Below, piece by piece: positions 17,778 to 29,096 of a DNA stretch of 47,632 nt. The stretch is from WHSM01 sp036375165 (GTDB taxonomy: Bacteria > Actinomycetota > Actinomycetes > Mycobacteriales > Micromonosporaceae), in NCBI GenBank assembly GCA_036375165.1, contig DASUSI010000112.1, positions 1 through 47,632 of the forward strand, in the 5' to 3' direction. The notes below the pieces were generated by a model, which worked only from the letters and a program-made list of their open reading frames with translations, searched no databases and had not been told where the DNA came from. The translations under genes and the position numbers were made by a program. Each line of letters opens with the position of its first letter. Positions within the stretch are counted from its first letter, which is position 1.

Positions 17778-19284
17778 TCACCGGCGCGGCACCGCCAGCG
17801 GCTGGTCGGCCGGCGTTACCGGTGCCGGTAGCGACCCCGGTTCCCCGAGGTAGGAGTGGATTGCCGCGGCGGCGGCACGCCCTTCGGCGATCGCCCAGAC
17901 GATCAGTGACGCGCCCCGGTGGGCGTCACCGGCGACGAAGACACCGTCCGCGCCGGTCTGCCAGTCAGGGCCGCAGGCGAGCGCGCCCCTGTCGTCTCGG
18001 GTCACGCCGAGTTGCGACAGCAGCGGTCCGGGCTCAGTGCCGTCGAATCCGATCGCGAGCAGCACCAGGTCCGCGGGGATCTCCCGGTCCGTGCCGGGTA
18101 CCGCTGTCACCACCCGCCGGCCGGCCGATCGTCGCACGGCGACCTCGTGGATCCGGGCGGCCCGTACCCGTCCGTCGGCGTCAGGCAGGAACTCGCGCAC
18201 CGCGACTGCGAAGCGCCGCTCACCGCCCTCGTCGTGTGCCGGGTAGCTGCGCAGAATCCAGGGCCAGGTCGGCCATGGGTCACACGGGGCGTCCCGTTCC
18301 AGCGGCGGCTGCGGGTAGATGTCCAGCTGGGTGACGCTGGCCGCGCCCTGCCGGTGGGCGACCCCGAGACAGTCGGCGGCGGTGTCACCACCCCCGATGA
18401 TCAGGACGTGCCGTCCCTCGGCGGTGACCGACGGCCGGTCGAGCTTGCCCGCGACCTGCCGGTTGGCCGGGACCAGGTGTTCCATCGCCAAGTGGATCCC
18501 GGAAAGCTCACGTCCCGGCACGTCGGCGTCCCGCCCGGCGAGCGCGCCGGTCGCCAGCAGCACCGCGTCGTATTCGGCACGCAGCGTCGCCGCGTCCACG
18601 TCAACGCCGACGTGGCAGCCGGTGACGAACCGCACGCCTTCGGCTGCGAGTTGGACCAGCCGCCGGTCGATGTGCCGCTTGTCCAGCTTGAAGTCCGGGA
18701 TGCCGTACCGGAGCAGGCCGCCGATCTCGTCGTCCCGTTCGAACACCACGACTTCGTGGCCGGCGCGGGCCAGTTGCTGGGCGGCGGCGAGGCCGGCGGG
18801 TCCCGAGCCGATCACCGCGACCCGCTTGCCGGACGGTTCCGGGGCGGGCTGCGGGTCCACCCAACCGGAGTCGAACGCCCGGTCGATGATCTCAACCTCG
18901 ATCTGCTTGATGGTCACCGCTCCGGGACCGCTGGCACCGGAGTCGCCTGGCCGGGCCGGTTGCGGGACGGCCAGCACACACGCCGCCTCACACGGTGCCG
19001 GGCAGAGTCGCCCGGTGAACTCCGGGAAGTTGTTGGTCGCGTGAAGTTGCTCGATGGCGTGGCGCCAGCCGCCGGTACGGACCAGATCGTTCCACTCCGG
19101 GATCCGGTTCCCGAGCGGGCATCCGTTGTGGCAGAACGGGATCCCGCAGTCCATGCACCGGGCCGCCTGTCGCTGGACCGCCAGCTCTCCGGGCGACTCG
19201 TACACTTCACGCCAGTCCGTCAGGCGCACCGGGACCGGCCGCTTGGGTCGGTCCCGGCGGGGGTGCTTGAGAAAGCCGGTGGGG

Positions 19285-19292
<8 letters not shown>
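17778..19292 (-). CDS. gltD: Glutamate synthase (NADPH) small subunit
   Basis: The beta subunit takes electrons from NADPH and passes them through FAD and Fe-S clusters to GltB. The 504-residue protein has N-terminal cysteine clusters CMDCGIPFCHNGCPLGN and CPAPCEAACVLAV for two [4Fe-4S] centres, an FAD site (VIGSGPAGLAAAQQLARAG, then FERDDEIGGLLRYGIPDF) and an NADPH site (IIGGGDTAADCLG). The C-terminal GDAHRGASLIVWAIAEGR closes the FAD domain. The ATG at 19290-19292 overlaps the gltB stop by 8 bp, so the two subunits are translationally coupled. Confidence 0.96.
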
Positions 19293-23856
<4,564 letters not shown>

Positions 23857-23992
23857 CGGGCCTCCTCCGTCGTACGGCGCCGGCCCGGTACGGGTCGGCG
23901 CTGTGCTCTCGCTGCTGTAGCGGGACGACAGTGGCCCGTGTTGTGAGGTTTTCCGAGTCTACGTGAGAGCCGGCGTACCAGCCCGGGTGCAT

Positions 23993-24010
23993 CGGTGAGT
24001 GATATCACCG
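23993..24010. promoter_or_regulatory. Palindrome upstream of gltB
   Basis: GTGATATCAC at 23999-24008 is a perfect 10-bp palindrome, nested in arms CGGTGA (23993-23998) and TCACCG (24005-24010). It lies about 140 bp before the gltB start, a sensible place for an operator. It does not look like the GlnR box I know from actinomycetes, so the ligand is unknown. Confidence 0.4.
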
Positions 24011-24073
24011 GAGATCCAGCAGTTTTGCGCGCCAACTGCTCATCAAAATACTGACAAACTCGTACGTACTCGC

Positions 24074-24098
24074 CTCACGTGCCCCACCGACACGTGAG
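24074..24098. terminator. 8-bp inverted repeat after the DUF397 gene
   Basis: CTCACGTG (24074-24081) and CACGTGAG (24091-24098) form a perfect stem with a 9-nt loop, 107 bp downstream of the DUF397 stop. There is no T-tract, so it may be a weak terminator, a processing site or a protein-binding site for gltB control. Confidence 0.35.
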
Positions 24099-24204
24099 CC
24101 CGGCGCCGCCGCGTGGCGTGGGGGCCAAGCGGCATGATCCACACGAAGGGCGGCCGAGCACCGGTCAATGAAAGGTTGTGTCCGCCGGCCGGCTCTTGGC
24201 GCAG

Positions 24205-24477
24205 CTATCCGAGGTCGAGTGAGCCGGCGCGGACCTCGTGGAGGAAGTCGGCCCACGCGGCGCGGGAGTACACCAGCACCGGGCCGTCCGGGTGCTTGGA
24301 GTCGCGGACCGCCACGGCGCGGTCGCTGGTGATCGCCACCTCGACGCAGGACCCGCCGTTGTTGGTGCTGCGGCTGCTCTTCCGCCACACGGTGGCCACC
24401 TCGACACAGGACCCGCCGTTGGCTCCACTCAGGCTGCTCTTCCGCCAGCTGGCGCGGGAGAGATCCCACTCGGTCAT
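24205..24477 (-). CDS. DUF397 protein with internal duplication
   Basis: A 90-residue DUF397 protein. This small family is almost confined to actinomycetes and usually sits next to an XRE/DUF5753 regulator, as here. The normal pattern is W(R/K)KSS.S...G.CVEVA near the start, then VAVRDSK and a W..F C-terminal block. In this copy the first block is present twice: residues 11-28 and 31-48 repeat the WRKSS-NGGSCVEVA pattern with a 20-residue period, from a 60-bp tandem duplication. The gene starts 16 bp after the XRE stop and has AGGAGG 6 nt before ATG. Family members act with their XRE partner in developmental or antibiotic control in Streptomyces; no molecular activity can be assigned here. 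Confidence 0.88.
   Translation of the reverse strand: MTEWDLSRASWRKSSLSGANGGSCVEVATVWRKSSRSTNNGGSCVEVAITSDRAVAVRDSKHPDGPVLVYSRAAWADFLHEVRAGSLDLG
24335..24446 (-). repeat. 60-bp-period in-frame tandem duplication in the DUF397 gene
   Basis: The segments starting at 24335 and 24395 are near-identical over the run from GCCACCTCGAC to CTTCCGCCA, with a period of exactly 60 bp. The two copies differ most in the middle, where they encode different residues between KSS and NGG. The duplication adds 20 residues and keeps the frame. Confidence 0.85.
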
Positions 24478-24493
24478 CCCGCACCTCCTCGGG

Positions 24494-25363
24494 TCACGTC
24501 GATGGTCGCTTCGCGAACTCCCGCTCAGCGGCGGCGATCATCCTGAGGGAGTCGGCCACGTTGAGGGCTGCGCCGCGAAGCTGTTCGAAACACATGCTAT
24601 ACCTGCCGACCTCGCGTGGCTTGTCCGGATAGATCGCTTCGGTCAGGGTGTCCACGTAGACCAGTTTCGGGTCCTCGGGTTCGAACTCGAATATCTCGAA
24701 TGAACCGTTAATGCCGGGATGGATGCCAACTTCGAACGGCAGCACGTGCAGTTCCACGTTGCGCAGCTTGGCCAGCTCCAGCAGGTGCGCCAACTGCGCC
24801 CGCATGGTCTCCGGTCCGCCCACCGCACGGCGTAGCACCGCCTCGTCCAGCACCACGGAAATGTGCGGCGGGTCGTCCCGAGTGAACAGCGCCTGCCGGG
24901 CCAGCCGCAGCTTGACCTTGCGGTCCACCTCCTCGGGGAGTTCCGGAAGCACCCCGGCGCTCAGCACCGCATGCGCGTAGTCCTGCGTTTGGAACAACCC
25001 GGGGACGATCTGCGCCTGGTAGGTCCGGATCACTCGGGCCTCAGATTCCAACCCCACCCACGCCGAGTACCAGGACGGCAACACGTCGGAATACTTGCGC
25101 CACCAACCGGGCCGGCGAGCGCGCCTGTCGAGCTCGATCAGGTGCTCCGCCTCTTCACTGTCAACCTCGTACAGCCTGATCAATCCTGCGAGGTTGGCCG
25201 GGCCGACGCCGGTCTTGGCGGTCTCGATCCGGCTCAGCTTGGACTCCGACCAGCCGAGCTTGACGGCGGCCTGATCCACCGTCAGCTCACGCTCGGTGCG
25301 CAACCGCCGTAGCTCCATGGCGAGTCGACGACGCAGCACCACCGGCCCCTGCGGTGATCCCAT
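24494..25363 (-). CDS. XRE family regulator with DUF5753 domain
   Basis: A 289-residue DNA-binding protein. The helix-turn-helix lies at about residues 20-60 (TVDQAAVKLGWSESKLSRIE). The rest is a DUF5753 sensor-like domain with the family strings YQAQIVPGLFQTQDYA, VLDEAVLRR and HVLPFEVGIHPGINGSF. Such proteins form a large actinomycete family, with a DUF397 partner downstream; Streptomyces members include WhiJ-like and AbaA-cluster regulators (recalled). I chose the ATG at 25361-25363, which has AAGGAG about 7 nt upstream; the two earlier ATG codons would contain that ribosome binding site. The ligand of the DUF5753 domain is unknown. It is divergent from a third small gene 222 bp away. Confidence 0.92.
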   Translation of the reverse strand: MGSPQGPVVLRRRLAMELRRLRTERELTVDQAAVKLGWSESKLSRIETAKTGVGPANLAGLIRLYEVDSEEAEHLIELDRRARRPGWWRKYSDVLPSWYSAWVGLESEARVIRTYQAQIVPGLFQTQDYAHAVLSAGVLPELPEEVDRKVKLRLARQALFTRDDPPHISVVLDEAVLRRAVGGPETMRAQLAHLLELAKLRNVELHVLPFEVGIHPGINGSFEIFEFEPEDPKLVYVDTLTEAIYPDKPREVGRYSMCFEQLRGAALNVADSLRMIAAAEREFAKRPST

Positions 25364-25399
25364 CCGAATCTCCTTCGTATGCATCAAACGACGTGTAGA

Positions 25400-25417
25400 C
25401 AGATGCAGTTGCAGATG
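25400..25417. promoter_or_regulatory. Candidate operator of the XRE regulator
   Basis: Three hexamers CAGATG-CAGTTG-CAGATG follow one another without spacing, 37-54 bp before the XRE start. The centre also has dyad symmetry (TGCA-GT-TGCA). This is a plausible autoregulatory site; the assignment is by position and repetition only. Confidence 0.4.
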
Positions 25418-25498
25418 GGCACACGATACGGCAAGCTGTGGGCGGCGTCACTCAGGGGTTGTCACATCGTCGGGGTGGGGCCGACACCAGTGCGGGCA

Positions 25499-25522
25499 GT
25501 CCGCGCGTTGCCCCGCGCGGAC
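25499..25522 (+). promoter_or_regulatory. 9-bp hairpin ahead of the small partner gene
   Basis: GTCCGCGCG (25499-25507) and CGCGCGGAC (25514-25522) form a perfect 9-bp stem with a 6-nt loop. It lies 64 bp before the start of the small gene at 25586, probably in its leader. No T-tract follows. Function unknown. Confidence 0.4.
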
Positions 25523-25585
25523 CGCCCACCACCGGAATGCCAGCCAGGGCAGCCGGTGGCAACGGCTACCTTCAGGGAGGTCGCC

Positions 25586-25951
25586 TTGCAACATCCGATT
25601 GTCCGCTCCAGCGCCGACGCCGTCGACAGCGGCCGAGAAACTGACCACGATTCCCCACCGGACGTGGGGTTCTGGGAACGCCTGGCCGCCAGCTCGGTGA
25701 GGGTGGACGCCGTGCCGCAGGTCTACGCGCTCTACCGGGCCGATGACTGGTTCGAGGACTCCGACGACCCGACCAGCGGGCAGACCGGCGTGGTGGCGTG
25801 GGTGTTCGCGCTGCCGGATGGCAAGGCGTACGTGATCAGCGCAGAGAGCGGACAGCGGCAGATCTGCGTCAGCCAGAGCCTGGAACACGTCGCCAGATTC
25901 TGGGCGGCGAACTTCGGCGCGGATCTGGTGGCGGTCCAAACCGCCGGCTGA
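25586..25951 (+). CDS. Conserved-looking hypothetical protein beside XRE/DUF397
   Basis: I do not recognise a named domain in this 121-residue acidic protein. It reads as soluble and globular, with FWERLAASSVRVDAV, YRADDWFEDSDDP, then VVAWVFALPDGKAYVISAESG, which looks like two paired beta-strands, and an end SQSLEHVARFWAANFGADLV. I chose the TTG at 25586-25588 because AGGGAGG lies 5 nt upstream. The frame is open back to 25379, but those residues are low in character and lack a good ribosome binding site. Similar small proteins accompany XRE/DUF397 pairs in other actinomycetes as far as I recall, so it is probably the third part of that module. It converges on gmd with 15 bp between. Confidence 0.7.
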   Translation: MQHPIVRSSADAVDSGRETDHDSPPDVGFWERLAASSVRVDAVPQVYALYRADDWFEDSDDPTSGQTGVVAWVFALPDGKAYVISAESGQRQICVSQSLEHVARFWAANFGADLVAVQTAG

Positions 25952-25966
25952 CCCGTACCAACCGGG

Positions 25967-27001
25967 TCAGCGGTCGATGCGGACGGTACGCCCGGACATC
26001 TCGTCGTCGAGCAGCCTGCGGTCGGCGTCGACCATGATTTTGGCGAGTTCCCGCCAGTCGGTCTTCGCCTCCCAGCCCAGCTTGGCCTTGGCCTTGGCGG
26101 GGTCGCCGATCAGCGCGTCGACCTCGCTGGGACGCTCGTACCGGGAGTCGTGCCGGAGATACTTTTCCCAGTCCAGGCCCGCGTGGCTGAACGCGGCCTC
26201 GCAGAACTGCCGCACGGTGGCCGGCTTGCCGGTGGCGAGCACGTAGTCATCGGGTGCGTCCACCTGCAACATCCGCCACATTCCCTCGACGTACTCCGGT
26301 GCGTAACCCCAGTCCCGGACCGCCTCCAGGTTGCCCAGGTAGAGCGTGTCCTGCAGACCGGCCGCGATCCGCGCCACAGCCCGGGTGATTTTCCGGGTTA
26401 CGAATGTTTCACCCCGCCTGCCAGATTCGTGGTTGAACAGAATTCCATTGCAGGCATGAATTCCGTACGCCTCCCGGTAGTTGACCGCCGACCAGAAGGA
26501 GTACAGCTTCGCCACCCCGTACGGGCTGCGCGGATGGAAAGTGGTGGTCTCGCTCTGCGGCGGTGGTGTGGAGCCGTACAGCTCGGAGGTGGAGGCCTGG
26601 TAGAAGCGGGTCGCGATACCCGATGCCCGGATCGCCTCCAGCAGCCGGATCGTACCGAGCCCGGTGACGTCCCCGGTGTACTCCGGGATCTCGAAACTCA
26701 CCTTGACGTGGCTCTGCGCGGCGAGGTGGTACACCTCGCCGGGTCGCACGTCACGGATCAGGTTCACCAGGCAACTGGCGTCGGTGATGTCGCCGTAGTG
26801 CAGGTAGAGCTGCCGGTGGTCGGTGTGAGGATCCTGGTAGATGTGCTCCAGCCGCCCGGTGTTGAACATCGAGGCCCGGCGGATGATGCCATGCACCTCG
26901 TACCCCTTGGACAGGAGCAGCTCCGCGAGGTATGACCCGTCCTGCCCGGTGATCCCGGTGACCAAAGCGACCTTTGCCCGATTCGCTGGCGACTCACTCA
27001 C
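25967..27001 (-). CDS. gmd: GDP-mannose 4,6-dehydratase
   Basis: This enzyme converts GDP-D-mannose to GDP-4-keto-6-deoxymannose, the first step to GDP-L-fucose and GDP-rhamnose. The 344-residue extended SDR has the NADP site TGITGQDGSYLAELLL, the RRASMFNTGRLEHIY loop, the catalytic STSELYG and YGVAK (Tyr and Lys), and NHESGRRGETFVTRKI for sugar-nucleotide binding. I place the start at the GTG 26999-27001, since the family N-terminus begins near the Rossmann fold; no Shine-Dalgarno sequence is seen, so it may be leaderless. A frame extension runs to 27052. It is divergent from fcl, the next enzyme of the path, with 113 bp between. Confidence 0.95.
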   Translation of the reverse strand: MSESPANRAKVALVTGITGQDGSYLAELLLSKGYEVHGIIRRASMFNTGRLEHIYQDPHTDHRQLYLHYGDITDASCLVNLIRDVRPGEVYHLAAQSHVKVSFEIPEYTGDVTGLGTIRLLEAIRASGIATRFYQASTSELYGSTPPPQSETTTFHPRSPYGVAKLYSFWSAVNYREAYGIHACNGILFNHESGRRGETFVTRKITRAVARIAAGLQDTLYLGNLEAVRDWGYAPEYVEGMWRMLQVDAPDDYVLATGKPATVRQFCEAAFSHAGLDWEKYLRHDSRYERPSEVDALIGDPAKAKAKLGWEAKTDWRELAKIMVDADRRLLDDEMSGRTVRIDR

Positions 27002-27114
27002 GTGACGCACGGTATCTGACCGCAGTGGCACCTCGCCCTGCGGGCTCGCCACGCATCCGTACGTAACCGGCGCTACTAGGCTTACCCGAGGAGCCGATCA
27101 CCGGAGGTCGAACC

Positions 27115-28074
27115 GTGCCATACCACCACGAGATCCCGAAAGAAGCCCCGTTCTACGTGGCCGGGCATGGTGGCCTGGTCGGTTCCGCGATCTGGCGGCA
27201 CCTGGAACAAAGCGGGTTCACGAACCTGATCGGACGCCGCAGCCGGGACCTGGACCTACGCGACCGGGACGCGGTCCGCGAATTCTTCGCCGAAGTGAGG
27301 CCGGCGTACGTGATCGACGCGGCGGCCAAGGTTGGCGGGATCTTCGCCAACGACGCGTACCCCGCCGACTTCCTCTCCGACAACCTGCGGATCCAGGTGA
27401 ACCTGCTGGACGCGGCGCACGAGTTCGACGTGACGCGATTCCTGTTCCTCGGGTCCAGTTGCATCTACCCGAAACACGCTGAGCAGCCGATCCGGGAGGA
27501 CTCGCTGCTCACCGGGCCGTTGGAGCCGACCAACGACGCCTACGCGATCGCGAAGATCGCTGGTGTGATGCAGGTGCAGGCGCTACGCCGCCAACACGGC
27601 CGCGGCTACATCTCTGCGATGCCGACCAACCTGTACGGCCCGAGCGACAACTTCTCGATCCCCGGCGCGCACGTACTCCCGATGCTGATCCGGCGGATGC
27701 ACGAGGCGAAACTGCACGGCGACACCCGGTTCACGATTTACGGCACCGGGACCCCCCGGCGGGAGTTCCTGCACACCGACGACCTGGCCGCCGCGTGCGT
27801 CCGGCTGTTGGAGCGGTACGACGACCCGGCGCCGATCAACATCGGCTGCGGTGAAGACGTCACGATCGACCAACTCGCCCGGATCGTCGCCGATGTGGTC
27901 GGCTACACCGGACAGTTCGACCACGACACCTCCAGGCCCGACGGCACCCCACGCAAACTGCTCGACGTGTCCCGGATCCGCTCCCTCGGCTGGGCCCCCA
28001 CGATCCCGCTGCCGGACGGCATCAAGTCGGTGTACGAGTGGTTCCTCGCGCACCACGACACCGCCCGGCTCTGA
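27115..28074 (+). CDS. fcl: GDP-L-fucose synthase
   Basis: This enzyme epimerises and reduces GDP-4-keto-6-deoxymannose to GDP-L-fucose. The 319-residue SDR has the NADP site VAGHGGLVGSAI, family string AAKVGGIFANDAYPADF, catalytic SSCIYP and YAIAK, and the substrate segment MPTNLYGPSDNFS. The GTG start at 27115 has GGAGG 7 nt upstream. It is divergent from gmd and the two make a complete two-step pathway. The downstream glycosyltransferase (WecG type) converges on it. No fucosyltransferase is recognisable in the window, so the acceptor of the fucose is not known. Confidence 0.95.
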   Translation: MPYHHEIPKEAPFYVAGHGGLVGSAIWRHLEQSGFTNLIGRRSRDLDLRDRDAVREFFAEVRPAYVIDAAAKVGGIFANDAYPADFLSDNLRIQVNLLDAAHEFDVTRFLFLGSSCIYPKHAEQPIREDSLLTGPLEPTNDAYAIAKIAGVMQVQALRRQHGRGYISAMPTNLYGPSDNFSIPGAHVLPMLIRRMHEAKLHGDTRFTIYGTGTPRREFLHTDDLAAACVRLLERYDDPAPINIGCGEDVTIDQLARIVADVVGYTGQFDHDTSRPDGTPRKLLDVSRIRSLGWAPTIPLPDGIKSVYEWFLAHHDTARL

Positions 28075-28090
28075 AGGACTTCACCGCCGG

Positions 28091-28864
28091 TCAGCCCGAC
28101 TGGCTCCGGCGGTCGGTGAGCACCCCGTACACGAACAGTGGGTTGCCGATCAGGTAGCGCTTCCAGAGCCGGCGGGGCTCGGTGGCCAGCCGGTACGCCC
28201 ACTCCATGCCGTACCTGCGGATCAGCGCGGGCGCGATCGGCTTGGTGCCGGCCCAGAAGTCGAACGCCGCGCCGACCGGTACCACTGTGGTCGCGAGTCG
28301 GGCGGTGTACTCGGCGACGAACCAGTCCTGCTTCGGGGTACCAAGACCCACCCAGAAGATGTCCGGCCTGAGCTCCTGGACCCGGCCGATCAGGTCCCGC
28401 TCCTCGGCGTCGGTGAGCGGCCGGAACGGCGGCGACTCCGCCGCCACGATCCGCACCCCAGGCAGCCGGGCACGCAGCGACTCGGCCAGGGCCGCCACGG
28501 TCTCCGGGGCCGCGCCGTACAGGTAGTGGCGGAGTCCCCGGTCGCGTCCCCGGTCCAGGGTGTCGAGCATCATCCCCGGCCCGTACACCCGCTCGGTCAT
28601 CTGCGGCTGCCCCCGCCGCCGGCCGACCACCGCGACGTAGTGCCCGTCGGCGAAGTTGACGTCGGACTCGTTGAGCATCCGCCGGTACCGTGGCTCCCGC
28701 AGTGCCAGCGAGAGGGTGTACGCGTTGCACAGGTGGGTTCGGCGCGGCTGCCCGTACCGGGAATCGAGAAGCGCCGCGACCGCCGCGTCCCGGCCGAGGC
28801 CGTCGATCCGGACCCGGCAGCAGATGAACCGGGAAGAAACCCCGGTATCCGGAGAACTGGACAT
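28091..28864 (-). CDS. WecG/TagA/CpsF family glycosyltransferase
   Basis: A 257-residue glycosyltransferase of family GT26, which adds a sugar to a lipid-linked or membrane-bound carrier during wall polymer or exopolysaccharide synthesis. The family marks are visible: THLCNAYTLSLALREPRYR, the acidic VNFADGHYVAVVGR, YGAAPETVAALAESLRARLPG, and VGLGTPKQDWFVAEY, then GAAFDFWAGTKPIAPALIRRYG split over the conserved end. I chose the ATG at 28862-28864; the frame runs to 29317 but the upstream part has no character. The ribosome binding site is weak. It lies beside gmd and fcl, so a role in a surface glycan that uses these sugars is possible but not shown. The donor is unknown. Confidence 0.9.
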   Translation of the reverse strand: MSSSPDTGVSSRFICCRVRIDGLGRDAAVAALLDSRYGQPRRTHLCNAYTLSLALREPRYRRMLNESDVNFADGHYVAVVGRRRGQPQMTERVYGPGMMLDTLDRGRDRGLRHYLYGAAPETVAALAESLRARLPGVRIVAAESPPFRPLTDAEERDLIGRVQELRPDIFWVGLGTPKQDWFVAEYTARLATTVVPVGAAFDFWAGTKPIAPALIRRYGMEWAYRLATEPRRLWKRYLIGNPLFVYGVLTDRRSQSG

Positions 28865-29018
28865 CGCGCGGAAGCATACCCGCCGCCGGGGTGATAGCAG
28901 GTGCGGCCTGCCCGTCACCCGCCTACCCCGTCCGGGTCCGCCCGCCACTCGTCGGTGCGGTACCCGGGCTGCCGCGGAACCAACCGACGCGGCCTCACCA
29001 GCGCATACACTGAGGATC

Positions 29019-29096
29019 ATGCCCGCCGATGGGCGCAACCAGTCACCGACCGGACCCGCCGGCCCGCACGCCACGGTACGGCGGGTGAACCACTGA
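29019..29096 (+). CDS. Possible 25-codon leader ORF before the SDR gene
   Basis: An ATG at 29019 opens a 25-codon frame (MPADGRNQ...) whose TGA overlaps the SDR start codon as TGATG. A TACACT (29006-29011) lies 7 nt upstream and could give a leaderless transcript beginning at or near this ATG. It may be a small coupled gene, a leader, or chance. Confidence 0.3.
   Translation: MPADGRNQSPTGPAGPHATVRRVNH

Larger units (their letters stand above)
23857..24204. other. Intergenic region upstream of gltB
   Basis: A 348-bp stretch between gltB and the DUF397 gene, both on the minus strand. It holds the gltB leader and presumably its promoter, an AT-rich patch (about 24025-24060), a 10-bp perfect palindrome and an 8-bp hairpin (listed apart). 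I see no open frame with support and no RNA gene. Confidence 0.6.
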
